Positions 1 through 7,168 of a stretch of 37,251 nt of DNA are shown here, piece by piece. Position numbers and translations under genes: made by a program. This DNA comes from Streptomyces dioscori (GTDB lineage: Bacteria; Actinomycetota; Actinomycetes; Streptomycetales; Streptomycetaceae): assembly GCF_003024195.1 (NCBI RefSeq), contig NZ_KZ679044.1:217186-254436 (forward strand), in the 5' to 3' direction. Each line of letters starts with the position of its first letter. The stretch's first letter is position 1. The notes under the pieces were generated by a model that saw only the letters and a program-made list of their open reading frames with translations, had not been told where the DNA came from and did not search any database.

Positions 1-3
1 GAC

Positions 4-19
4 TTCACAACCCTCTGTG
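4..19. repeat. 16-bp element, copy 1 (left window edge)
   Basis: TTCACAACCCTCTGTG occurs here and, with one mismatch, at 2258-2273 in the same orientation. The second copy lies just upstream of the minus-strand operon 1767-2204/100-1770. This copy lies downstream of that operon, so by analogy it could be the upstream element of another minus-strand gene left of the window. Confidence 0.5.
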
Positions 20-99
20 CCGTAGCTCTACAGAAACCAACCGATGACGGTCACACAGGTTACTCGGGGTGTTGGAAGGAGGTTAAAAGTTGGTGGTGG

Positions 100-1770
100 T
101 CACCGAGGTTGCCGTACAGATGCAGCCGCTTCCCGGGCGTATGCGAGGTTGTTGCGGCTGATGAGGGTGTCGGGGTGGGTGTCGCCGAGTACCTCCACCT
201 GCTGGGCGAGGGTGGCTTCCAGCAGCGGGATGGCCCGGCCCAGATCCCCCGCCGTCCGATAGGCGCCGGCGAGGTTGTGGCGGGTGGCGAGGGTGTCGGG
301 GTGGGTGTCGCCGAGTACCTCCACTCGTTGGGCGAGCGCTTGCGTGCGCAATGTGATGGTGTGTGCATCGCGGCCTTGGTGGTATAGGTACTGGGCGCTC
401 TCGTAGTAGGCGTCAGCGGTTTCGACTGAGGCAGTGGCGTTAGTGGGGGCGGTCTCGGCAAGGGCCAGAACGTGGGGGATCAGGTGTTCCCAGGCGGCGA
501 TGTCATCACCTTGAGCGTCTTGGGATGTGCTCGGTAGAACGTGCTGCACCGCACGTTCAGCTTCCACGCGGCCCAGGGGTGATGGCAGAGCATCGCCCTG
601 GCGTGGCTCGGTTTGGCTGCGTGTGCGGAGCACGGTCTGGACGAGTCGGTGGACAGTGACGGCTTGGCGGTCGGGAGTGAAGGCAGTCATGTTGTAGGCG
701 TGCAGTTCACCCAGGGCGTTGGCCAGGGCGATGGGGTGGGGTGCGAGGGGGGCGAGGAGTGTGCGAGGGATGTGGTCGGGTGCGAGCCAGGCCATGGCCT
801 GGAGGAGGGTGACGGCCAAGGGATCGCGGCGGGTGATGGCGTTGAGTGTGTGGTCCCAGATCCGGGCTACGGTCTGTTCAGGGCTCGGAGCGTCGCGGTT
901 TTCGTCCAGGACGAGTGCGAGGTTGGTGCGGTAGGTGTCAAGGTCGATGCCGGTGCGGAAGACGTAGGCGCCAGCCTGTTCCAGGGCCAGCGGCAGGTAT
1001 CCGAGGTCACGGGCGAGCCGTTGTGCAGCCTCCCGCTGCTGGCTGTCGGCGGGGGTGCGAGGGAAGGCGATGGTGCACAGCAGGTCGGTTGCTTCGTCAG
1101 GAGGGAGCAGACCGAGAGAGACCACGGGAGCTAGGGACTGCCATCCGGTCGCGCGACGGCTGGTCGCGAGGTGGTGGCCTTGGGACAGGGTGCCCAGGTA
1201 AGGACTGAGGTGTTCGGGGTTCTCGACATTGTCGAAGATCAGAAGCCAGTCAGGGTGGGCCTGGAGCCAGGTGATCGCCCATGCCGCCTGCTGGTCTGGT
1301 TCCAGCGTTTGCGCCCATTGCAGGCACAGCCGCTCGGTGATTCCGGCGAGGCTGGTGACGATGGACTCCGGGGAGTCTGCGGTGATCCACCACACCAGCT
1401 TGTAGTCGCCGCGGAAGCGGGTGGCGTAGCGCAGGGCCAGGGCGCTTTTGCCCACGCCTCCGAGTCCGCTGATCGTCTGGACAGAAATCTGCTGAGGCTG
1501 AACCACTGCTGCCGAGCCTCCGCCTGTCAGCGTGTCCCGCAACGCGGTCAGTTCCGTCTCACGGCCGACGAACACTCCTGACGCCGACTTTGGCAGGTAT
1601 CCAGCCTGTGCGGGTGCTTGCACCGTCAGCGCAGATTCCACGACCTCTTTCGGCAGGACCACGACGCGGGTGCTGTCGCCACTGACAGCAACCTGGATCG
1701 ACTCGGCCCCGATCGGCCGCTCACCGGACACGTTCACCCGGGCCGGCTCCCCCAGGGCCGATTCACTCAC
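100..1770 (-). CDS. NB-ARC/TPR STAND NTPase (NLR-like) with N-terminal amyloid-type motif
   Basis: A 556-residue cytoplasmic signal-transduction ATPase. Residues 12-34 hold a Gly/Ser/Asp-rich motif (VNVSGERPIGA...VSGD) that recurs at the C-terminus of the upstream gene product. The NB-ARC domain follows: VFVGR near 66-70, Walker A GLGGVGKS at 102-109, Walker B WLLIFDNVE at 175-183, LATSR near 201, and a GLPL-type segment (GYLPLALEQAG) near 257. The C-terminus has tetratricopeptide units with the LGDTHPDTL...NNLA signature of TPR_10/12 repeats. Its ATG overlaps the preceding stop as ATGA, so translation is probably coupled. The end after AREAAA fits my memory of family C-termini, so I see no truncation. 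Family knowledge says such proteins sense a trigger and oligomerise; the ligand is unknown. A role in defence or regulated cell death is inferred. Confidence 0.88.
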   Translation of the reverse strand: MSESALGEPARVNVSGERPIGAESIQVAVSGDSTRVVVLPKEVVESALTVQAPAQAGYLPKSASGVFVGRETELTALRDTLTGGGSAAVVQPQQISVQTISGLGGVGKSALALRYATRFRGDYKLVWWITADSPESIVTSLAGITERLCLQWAQTLEPDQQAAWAITWLQAHPDWLLIFDNVENPEHLSPYLGTLSQGHHLATSRRATGWQSLAPVVSLGLLPPDEATDLLCTIAFPRTPADSQQREAAQRLARDLGYLPLALEQAGAYVFRTGIDLDTYRTNLALVLDENRDAPSPEQTVARIWDHTLNAITRRDPLAVTLLQAMAWLAPDHIPRTLLAPLAPHPIALANALGELHAYNMTAFTPDRQAVTVHRLVQTVLRTRSQTEPRQGDALPSPLGRVEAERAVQHVLPSTSQDAQGDDIAAWEHLIPHVLALAETAPTNATASVETADAYYESAQYLYHQGRDAHTITLRTQALAQRVEVLGDTHPDTLATRHNLAGAYRTAGDLGRAIPLLEATLAQQVEVLGDTHPDTLISRNNLAYAREAAASVRQPR

Positions 1771-2204
1771 GATCGTGGCGGGTGGATCGTGGTGTTGTCG
1801 CCGGAAGCAGCAATACCAATGTGCTGGGCGCCAATCGCACGCGTCCCCGACACGTTCACCGTCACCCCACTCTGCGTCGGCAGCAACTCCGCCACCTCAC
1901 GCGCCAGTTCCGCATCCTCACGCAGTGCCAGCTTGATCTGACGGCGCAGCAGGGCGGCTGCGTCCGTGTCGTCCGGTTCCGCAGAGGCCTCGTCCACTGC
2001 CCGCTCCAGTGCTGCCCGGCCCTCCGCATCCCGCCGACGCCATACCAGCCGCACGATCCGCTGCCCCAGCCCTGCCGTCTCCTCGACCGCCGCGTCGAGT
2101 GCCGCGTCCCCAGCCCGGTGCAGAATGCCCGCACCATAGGCAGTCACCGCCGCCGACAGATACGGCCCGGCCTGCTCCATCAACTGCACGATCTCCGCAC
2201 TCAC
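1767..2204 (-). CDS. Small helical protein with C-terminal amyloid-type motif; putative effector partner of the NLR
   Basis: A 145-residue protein. The N-terminal ~110 residues look all-helical, starting with a hydrophobic stretch (GPYLSAAVTAYGAGIL) and ending in charged amphipathic helices. Residues 116-140 form the motif VNVSGTRAIGA...AASGDNTTI, which matches the N-terminus of the NB-ARC protein encoded next (15 identities in 27 aligned positions by eye). The GTG at 2204 is preferred because GGAGGGG lies just upstream; another GTG at 2228 would add eight residues but has no ribosome site. The stop overlaps the next ATG by four bases. The layout (effector with motif at its C-end, NLR with motif at its N-end) is that of bacterial amyloid-signalling pairs, where the effector domain is often a Bell/HeLo-like membrane-acting fold. 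That fold is inferred here. Confidence 0.72.
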   Translation of the reverse strand: MSAEIVQLMEQAGPYLSAAVTAYGAGILHRAGDAALDAAVEETAGLGQRIVRLVWRRRDAEGRAALERAVDEASAEPDDTDAAALLRRQIKLALREDAELAREVAELLPTQSGVTVNVSGTRAIGAQHIGIAASGDNTTIHPPRS

Positions 2205-2257
2205 AGCCCCTCCGGGGATGCTCGCCACTCAACGATGGGAATGACGAAGCGTAGGAA

Positions 2258-2273
2258 TTCACAACACTCTGTG
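2258..2273. promoter_or_regulatory. 16-bp element, copy 2, upstream of the NLR/effector operon
   Basis: TTCACAACACTCTGTG (minus strand CACAGAGTGTTGTGAA) lies about 55 bp upstream of the GTG at 2204. It differs by one base from positions 4-19. It contains TTGTGA on the minus strand, a possible -35, but no good -10 is visible. A shared promoter or operator element is inferred. Confidence 0.4.
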
Positions 2274-2463
2274 AGTACAGAACAGCAAAACCATGCGCCC
2301 CGGTTCCAGCCCATCGCACCAATCTGCCTACGCCATCTGCTCCAAGTTTCAGACACCCCCCGGCCTACCAACTTCGCGCACCCGATATCCGCCCTTCCTC
2401 ACCACCCACCCCGGCTCCCATCCCGTCCGCCGTCGACCCACACACCGTGGAGCGGGCGTGGTT

Positions 2464-2513
2464 CAGGGCGTCAAGGTGGAGCGCGCCGCTGTACGAACGA
2501 CCTTGACGCCCTG
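2464..2513. terminator. 14-bp perfect inverted repeat, possible bidirectional terminator
   Basis: CAGGGCGTCAAGGT (2464-2477) and its exact complement (2500-2513) enclose a 22-base loop. There is no U tract. It could end transcription coming from the HEAT/DUF1152 operon, or be a protein-binding site. Confidence 0.45.
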
Positions 2514-2915
2514 GGCCGCGGCTGCTCGGCTCTGCCTGGGTCGGCGGTGGACGGGATGGGAGCTCCCTGCGCACGCCACACTCGGCCGGCACTCGCGAGC
2601 GGCGCCCCCTCCATCCCAGAGTCGGAGCGCCCCTGCCGGAGGCATCTCTGTGACCGTGGCCGCGTTCGTGCGGTGATCGCCACTCATCAGACCGGTCTAT
2701 CTACCCGTGGGCGCGCGTCGGCGTAGCGCCCGCAGCGCGGGCCGAAGGCATGAGCGCGCAGGGCGGCGGAGCCGAAAGCGCGCCCGGCGGAGCGGAGCGC
2801 AGCCGGGCCTTGAACCCGTAGAGAAAGTTGTAACTCAGTCGGACCGCTGGGGCTTGCTTTGCCTCGGTTGATGCTTGGCAGGCTGGCGGCGGATGAGTGA
2901 CCGCGACACCAGCAG

Positions 2916-3698
2916 TTAGAACGGTGGCTTCTCGCTGCATCCGCCGGAACTGGAGATCCGTTCCCACGGTGATGAGTCGTTGGGGGACAGGTCGGTGTCG
3001 CAGAATTCGAAGGGGTTTCGTTGGCCTTCGAGTCCTGAGGAGTCTTCGCCCCATGCGTCCAGCGCGTCGATGGCTCGTTCGCGGTGCTGCCACAGGTCGC
3101 TCGTGCCCAGCACTTCGCGGATCGAGGGCGCCAGGGCGTGGCGGTGGTGGAGTAGTTTCGGATCGTCCAGGAGAGGGATGCAGGCTGTGAGCGCTGCTTC
3201 GCGTACGTGGCGATCCGGATCGTGCGTCGCGTCGTGCGCTGCGGTGAACAGCAGTGGGCGTATCTCAAGGATTCCCAGTGCCGGCGGGTAGTCGTCGAGC
3301 GGGAAGCCGACCTGTCGGCTTGTCTTCGCCGCCTCCTCGGTGACTTCGCTCGCGACTGAAGCGATCCAGGACAGCAGTTCGGCGCGCATGGGCCCGGGGA
3401 AGGAACTGCGTCTCTTATCGACACTCCAGGCCGTTCGCGGGTCCGCGAGGACTGCGGCCACGTAGAGGGCCGTGGCCACCGTTGCGCTGTAGAGGGTGTT
3501 CTGGTGGTGCAGGGTGCCGTACAGATACTCCAGCGCCTCTGTTCGCACGCTCTGATCGGGGTCCCAGAGCGCGACCAGCTTCGTAGGCGCGTCCGTGGCA
3601 GGTCCGTAAGCGTGCTCCAGTGCAGCCCAGTCGGTACTTGTCAGCGTGTGGTGGGGCTCGGGCAGATCGAGGTGACGAGAGCCGCTGGCATGCGTCAT
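2916..3698 (-). CDS. HEAT-repeat-like protein coupled to the DUF1152 gene
   Basis: A 260-residue soluble protein with helix-turn-helix pairs typical of HEAT/PBS-lyase-like repeats: LVALWDPDQSVRTEALEYLYGTL near 35-60 and DPDRHVREAALTACIPLL near 155-175. The C-terminal part (REVLGTSDLWQHRERAIDALDAWG) looks like another repeat. The reading frame is open much further upstream, but the ATG at 3698 overlaps the DUF1152 stop as ATGA and begins the repeat-like sequence. Such proteins are binding scaffolds; the partner may be the adjacent DUF1152 product. No catalytic motif is visible. The function is unknown. Confidence 0.72.
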   Translation of the reverse strand: MTHASGSRHLDLPEPHHTLTSTDWAALEHAYGPATDAPTKLVALWDPDQSVRTEALEYLYGTLHHQNTLYSATVATALYVAAVLADPRTAWSVDKRRSSFPGPMRAELLSWIASVASEVTEEAAKTSRQVGFPLDDYPPALGILEIRPLLFTAAHDATHDPDRHVREAALTACIPLLDDPKLLHHRHALAPSIREVLGTSDLWQHRERAIDALDAWGEDSSGLEGQRNPFEFCDTDLSPNDSSPWERISSSGGCSEKPPF

Positions 3699-4780
3699 GG
3701 GATCTGCCACAAAGGGGCGGAGTACTGCTCTGGACGGTTGCCGATGAGGAGTCGGCGCAGGTCCTCGCGTTGGGAGCCATTGAGGCCCAGCACTTCGGTG
3801 AGGTGGCGGAACGTGGTGTGCGTGACTCCGCGACGCCGGGCCTCGGCCTCGAACTCGTCGAGTTGAGCCAACACGGTCTGCGGGACCAGGTCCGTGAGCG
3901 GCTGGTCCTTGAGCCATGCGGCCTTGTTGCGTTCGTAGTCGATCTCCGAGTAGCCGCAGATCTCCCGGCTGTGCGCCTCGACCTCGTCCAGAGTCTCTGT
4001 TGCCATGATGGCGCGGGCCAGTTGGTTGCGGGTGACAGCCTCGTCCAGGTCGACCTCGTGGACGGTCGGGCCCTCGTCCGTGAGCGCGATGGGGAGGCCT
4101 GCGTCCCGGACTTCGCAGGTGCCGCGTACGCCTCGGGCGGTGGCGGCGAGCATGCCGGTGGCCTCGGACGGGTGCCACTCCAGGACCGCGCTGACCGACT
4201 CCACATCCGCCGGGGTGAAGGTGTGGATGCGGGAGCCGAGTAGGGCGCGCAAGTCGGCGACCGGCAGTTCGCCGTCGAGACCGGGACCGGCCACCAGCAG
4301 CCGAACGGGTGCGTTCACCTGGCAGCACGCAGCGAGCGTGAGGGCGTCCGCAAGCGGGCTCTTCAGCGTCGGCTCGTCGCCTCGCGCGAGGATGTCGCCG
4401 CCCACGTCGAGCAGGTCGATCGACTCCGGCGACAAGTGGTCGATCAGCTCTTCGAGTTGGCGCGTGACGCCCTCGACACCGTGGTGCGGGTCGAGCAGCG
4501 CGAACGTGTGCGGGAGCTCTGCCGCGAGCCGCGGGAGTGTGGACCCTGCTGGTGCGATCGGGCGGGCGTCCGCCGGCACTGTCCAGACTGCCGGGGTGAG
4601 CTGGTGGAGGCCGGTGAAGTTGTCCGGTCCCCGTGGGCCCGGCACTGGATCGACGAGCAGGCGGTCCCACGCGTACGTGAGGATCACCGCCTGGTCCTCG
4701 TCGCCGTAGAGGGCGGTGTGAAGCATGGCGGCGGCGACAGCGTCGCCCCCTCCTCCTGCTGCGACGATCAACCGCTTCAT
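3695..4780 (-). CDS. DUF1152 domain protein
   Basis: A 361-residue protein that starts MKRLIVAAGGGGDAVAAA, a Rossmann-type beta strand plus glycine-rich loop, and has the DUF1152 features LLDVGGDILARGDE and LLVAGPGLDGEL. No signal peptide or membrane segment is seen. The frame is open to 4843, but those extra codons would run through the operator and divergent promoter, so the ATG at 4780 is chosen. It diverges from the GntR gene at 4861 and shares its operator, so repression by that GntR protein is likely. The biochemical role of DUF1152 is not known to me. Confidence 0.78.
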   Translation of the reverse strand: MKRLIVAAGGGGDAVAAAMLHTALYGDEDQAVILTYAWDRLLVDPVPGPRGPDNFTGLHQLTPAVWTVPADARPIAPAGSTLPRLAAELPHTFALLDPHHGVEGVTRQLEELIDHLSPESIDLLDVGGDILARGDEPTLKSPLADALTLAACCQVNAPVRLLVAGPGLDGELPVADLRALLGSRIHTFTPADVESVSAVLEWHPSEATGMLAATARGVRGTCEVRDAGLPIALTDEGPTVHEVDLDEAVTRNQLARAIMATETLDEVEAHSREICGYSEIDYERNKAAWLKDQPLTDLVPQTVLAQLDEFEAEARRRGVTHTTFRHLTEVLGLNGSQREDLRRLLIGNRPEQYSAPLWQIP

Positions 4781-4804
4781 GCGGTCAGCGTACGGGGTGG
4801 AGGG

Positions 4805-4844
4805 TTGACCACTCACTCTATAGTGGCTAGAGGCCATAGCCACT
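4805..4844 (+). promoter_or_regulatory. Divergent promoter and GntR operator O1
   Basis: TTGACC (4805-4810), a 17-bp spacer and TAGAGG (4828-4833) form a plausible promoter for the GntR gene. A palindrome AGTGGCTA-N7-TAGCCACT (4822-4844) covers its -10 region and would also block the opposite promoter for DUF1152 (TATAGA on the minus strand). The same AGTGGC...GCCACT halves recur twice at 5639-5678, which points to autoregulation. Confidence 0.7.
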
Positions 4845-4860
4845 TGGACGAGGAGGGTGA

Positions 4861-5601
4861 ATGCCTCAGATCGAGGAGGCTCAGCCGAAGTATCTGCAGA
4901 TCGCTCACTTCATCCGCGATCAGATTCTTCGGGGAGACCTGCGGCCGGGGGACGAGGTGCCCTCGGAGCGACAGTTGGCGGCGGACTGGAAGGTCTCCCG
5001 CCCCACGGCCGCGCGGTCGTTGGAAGCGTTGAGCCATCAGGGACTCGTCGAGAAGCGTCAGGGGTCGGGCACGTACGTGCGGAGCCTGGAAGTCAACCGG
5101 CGAGCCCGTGAGTTGTACGGCCGGGCCCGGCAGACCGGGAAGATCTACACGCCCGGTGAGTACGCGGTGATCACGTCGGCCGGCTGGATGGATGCGCCGG
5201 ATCATGTGGCCGAAGCCCTGGGGCTGGTGAAGGACCGGCGGGCCGTGCACCGGCGACGGGTCACCAACAACCAGGACGGGCCGATCACCCTGTCTACCTC
5301 GTGGTTCGCACCGGACGTCGCCCAGCGTGCGCCGAAGCTTCTGGATCCCGATCGGATTCAGCAGGGGACGCTGATGTATGTCGAGGAGATGACGGGGCGC
5401 CAGGGCAGCTATGCCGAGGACCGTATGTGTGCTCGGGCGGCCACCGAAGAGGAAGCGACCGACCTGCAGTTGAAGGCCGGTGCGGCCGTGCTGATCGTTC
5501 ATCACGTCGTCTTCGACCTCCAGGACCGGCCGTTGGAGTTCGCCGAAGCCACCTATCCGCCTCACCGCTGGGCCTTCGAGCAGGGTTACCCGCTCATCTG
5601 A
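4861..5601 (+). CDS. GntR/HutC-family transcriptional regulator (UTRA domain)
   Basis: A 246-residue DNA-binding repressor. Residues 9-75 form the winged HTH (PKYLQIAHFIRDQIL, GDEVPSERQLA, VSRPTAARSLEALSHQGLVE, RQGSGTYV). The UTRA effector-binding domain fills about 90-243. The ATG follows a GAGGAGGG ribosome site. Three AGTGGC/GCCACT palindromes flank the gene: one in the divergent promoter with DUF1152, two directly downstream before the small CxxCxGxG gene. They are the likely targets, giving one regulator control of both sides. The ligand cannot be read from the sequence. Confidence 0.88.
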   Translation: MPQIEEAQPKYLQIAHFIRDQILRGDLRPGDEVPSERQLAADWKVSRPTAARSLEALSHQGLVEKRQGSGTYVRSLEVNRRARELYGRARQTGKIYTPGEYAVITSAGWMDAPDHVAEALGLVKDRRAVHRRRVTNNQDGPITLSTSWFAPDVAQRAPKLLDPDRIQQGTLMYVEEMTGRQGSYAEDRMCARAATEEEATDLQLKAGAAVLIVHHVVFDLQDRPLEFAEATYPPHRWAFEQGYPLI

Positions 5602-5638
5602 CAACTCAGTAGTTGCGCCGAACCGCTTGCATAGTCCA

Positions 5639-5678
5639 AGTGGCTAATGCCACTATCCATCGAGTGGCTAAGGCCACT
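5639..5678. promoter_or_regulatory. Tandem GntR operators O2 and O3
   Basis: AGTGGCTAATGCCACT (5639-5654) and AGTGGCTAAGGCCACT (5663-5678) are both palindromes with 6-bp arms and 4-bp centres, spaced 24 bp apart. They share their arms with O1 at 4822-4844. They lie between the GntR gene and the small gene at 5699. A possible promoter TTGCAT (5627) - 18 bp - CACTAT (5651) overlaps O2. Confidence 0.7.
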
Positions 5679-5698
5679 TGGATCGGGAGGGGCGCGGA

Positions 5699-5872
5699 GT
5701 GACGAGTCAGCGACCGGACGAGGGCGCGCGATTAGCTTGCCGTGGATGCCGGGGGCGCGGTTGGAAACGCGTCGGGTCCCGTACGGCGGTGGCGCTCTCC
5801 ACGGCCAACGATCGCGTTCGTGCCACATCGAAACGGCGCTGCCTCGACTGTGACGGCAGTGGCAAGGAGTGA
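5699..5872 (+). CDS. 57-residue protein with two DnaJ-like CxxCxGxG zinc motifs
   Basis: A tiny basic protein that contains CRGCRGRG near residues 14-21 and CLDCDGSG at the C-terminus. These match the CxxCxGxG units with which DnaJ builds its zinc centre. Two units could bind one zinc ion. The GTG at 5699 follows GGGAGGGG; an upstream TTG at 5678 would lie inside operator O3 and is rejected. It sits directly behind two GntR operators and seven bases before the HATPase gene, so the two genes are probably co-transcribed. No J domain is present. The function is unknown; a small adaptor or RNA/protein-binding zinc module is possible. Confidence 0.6.
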   Translation: MTSQRPDEGARLACRGCRGRGWKRVGSRTAVALSTANDRVRATSKRRCLDCDGSGKE

Positions 5873-5878
5873 GCGCGG

Positions 5879-6343
5879 ATGGATGACACCACCGATGGCC
5901 GCGACGGTTTCGGCATCGCACGACTCGGGGCGATGATCTTTCAACCGGCTCCGGAGTCCGTACCGCGGGCGCGGAACTGGTTCCGGAAGTTCATCGCCAT
6001 GTACAACCCGGCCTGCTCGATCGACGACTGCACGTTGCTGGTCTCGGAGCTGGTGACCAACGCGATTCTCTACGGACGGGCGGATGAACCCTGGATGGTG
6101 CGCGTTGAGTGGTACCGCGTGGAGACCTCGCTTCGCATCGAGGTGCACAATCCGGGGTTCCCGGCGAACGTGCGCATGCGGCGCCCGGAAGCCAGCGACG
6201 CACACGGGCGCGGCCTGCTCCTGGTCGACTCCATCGCCGACTCGTGGCACTCCGGACCGAGCCGCTTCGGCGGGACCGTGGTGTCCGCTGTCGTTGCCGG
6301 CGCCTGGCCGTCGAACGAAGGATTCGGCCCCCTTCTACTGTGA
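5879..6343 (+). CDS. HATPase (anti-sigma-factor-like) ATP-binding protein
   Basis: A 154-residue GHKL ATPase domain of the RsbW/SpoIIAB-like class common in Streptomyces. The N box is ELVTNAILYG (about 61-70), and the ATP-lid glycine motif is HGRGLLLVDSIADSW (about 110-124). No sensor or phosphotransfer domain is present. The start ATG follows AAGGAG. It forms a likely operon with the CxxCxGxG gene under GntR operators O2/O3. Members of this class bind sigma factors or other partners, some as kinases; the partner here is unknown. Confidence 0.82.
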   Translation: MDDTTDGRDGFGIARLGAMIFQPAPESVPRARNWFRKFIAMYNPACSIDDCTLLVSELVTNAILYGRADEPWMVRVEWYRVETSLRIEVHNPGFPANVRMRRPEASDAHGRGLLLVDSIADSWHSGPSRFGGTVVSAVVAGAWPSNEGFGPLLL

Positions 6344-6366
6344 CTGTGCAAGTGTCGCTAGTCTGG

Positions 6367-6381
6367 TTGACCAGTTGACTT
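6367..6381 (-). promoter_or_regulatory. KorSA-like GntR operator, site 1
   Basis: On the minus strand this reads AAGTCAACTGGTCAA, nearly identical to AAGTCAACCTGGCAT (7174-7188) and AAGTCAACTTGTCAT (7208-7222). It lies 25 bp upstream of the GntR start codon, so autorepression is likely. Confidence 0.6.
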
Positions 6382-6405
6382 GGCCAATCCCGACGGGCGG
6401 CGTTC

Positions 6406-7134
6406 ATGGCGTATGAAGTGGAGCCACCGAAGTACGTGCGCCTCGCGCAGACCATCCAAGGTCGCATCGAGGACGGCACGTACCCGCCCGGTACTCGGGT
6501 GCCCAGTGAGAACCAGCTGGTGCAGGCCTTCGGGATGTCCCGCCCCACCGTCGTGCGGGCGCTGGAACTGCTGAAGCGTGACGGCTGGCTTGAGTCCCGG
6601 CAGGGATACGGCACGATCGTGCGAGGTCGCCCCGAAGTGGTCGAGCAGCGGGATCGCCGTGGCCGCGGAGCGCTGGAGCGTGACGAGTCGCAAGTCTCTG
6701 GCCGCTTGATCGAGGTCGGGCATGTGCCCGTTCCTGCTCGTGTCGCCTCGGCGCTCGGGCTGCCCAAGCGGGCGAAGGTTCTCGTGCGCCGGTTTCTCGT
6801 CGAGGAGGATGGTGAAGCGGTTGAGCTCGTCTCGTCGTACTTCCCTGCCGGCCTGGTCGAGGGGACCGAGCTGGAGGCGTCCGAGGTACTGAGTGGCAGC
6901 CTCCGCGAGCACCTGGAGACGCGGAAGAAAGTCCGCTTCGATCACGTGACGGAACGGGTCTCGGCCCGCCTGCCGGACGGCGGCGAAGCTGAACTTCTGG
7001 AGCTCCCTGGCGGCGTTCCCGTCCTCAGTGTGCTGGTGATCGCCTGCGACACCTCGGGGCAGGCCTTGCAGGTCGTCGACGTGCTGCTGCCCGCGGACCG
7101 GCAGGAACTGGAAGACACCTACCGCCTGAACTGA
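6406..7134 (+). CDS. GntR-family repressor of the element (KorSA-like)
   Basis: A 242-residue GntR/HutC regulator. The winged HTH spans about 8-75 (PPKYVRLAQTIQGRI, GTRVPSENQLVQAFGMSRPTVVRALELLKRDGW, RQGYGTIV), and a UTRA domain follows to about 235. By position it corresponds to the regulators that hold AICE transfer and replication genes silent. Three copies of an AAGTCAACYTGKCA-like site lie upstream of the gene and around the promoter of the next operon. It differs clearly in sequence from the GntR protein at 4861, and its sites differ too, so the two regulons are separate. Confidence 0.87.
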   Translation: MAYEVEPPKYVRLAQTIQGRIEDGTYPPGTRVPSENQLVQAFGMSRPTVVRALELLKRDGWLESRQGYGTIVRGRPEVVEQRDRRGRGALERDESQVSGRLIEVGHVPVPARVASALGLPKRAKVLVRRFLVEEDGEAVELVSSYFPAGLVEGTELEASEVLSGSLREHLETRKKVRFDHVTERVSARLPDGGEAELLELPGGVPVLSVLVIACDTSGQALQVVDVLLPADRQELEDTYRLN

Positions 7135-7148
7135 GCCCCGCCCGGGGC
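7135..7148 (+). terminator. Short hairpin after the GntR gene
   Basis: GCCCCG-CC-CGGGGC begins at the base after the stop codon. The stem is 6 bp with a very small loop and no U tract, so it is at most a weak terminator or attenuator. Confidence 0.4.
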
Positions 7149-7168
7149 GTGTTCACCTCGGCAATCAC

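Larger units (their letters stand above)
2205..2915. other. 0.7-kb non-coding stretch
   Basis: No reading frame here has convincing codon use or a family signature. It holds the upstream element of the 1767-2204 gene (2258-2273), a 14-bp inverted repeat (2464-2513), and a GC-rich segment with small hairpins (about 2735-2810) followed by a less GC-rich tail up to about 2850. Confidence 0.6.

Noticed and set aside
60..120. Frameshift or truncation of the TPR region of the NLR
   Set aside because: The other frame does not continue a TPR pattern convincingly, and the AREAAA-type end fits my memory of family C-termini.
2916..4670. 584-residue open frame on the minus strand
   Set aside because: Only its last 260 codons look like protein. 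The rest is the alternate frame of the DUF1152 gene, kept open by GC bias; the real start is the ATGA-coupled ATG at 3698.
1..6400. Second copy of the tRNA-Gly 3' segment as left attachment site
   Set aside because: I scanned by eye for GGGTGACGAGAATCGAAC and close variants and found none; it is probably outside the window.
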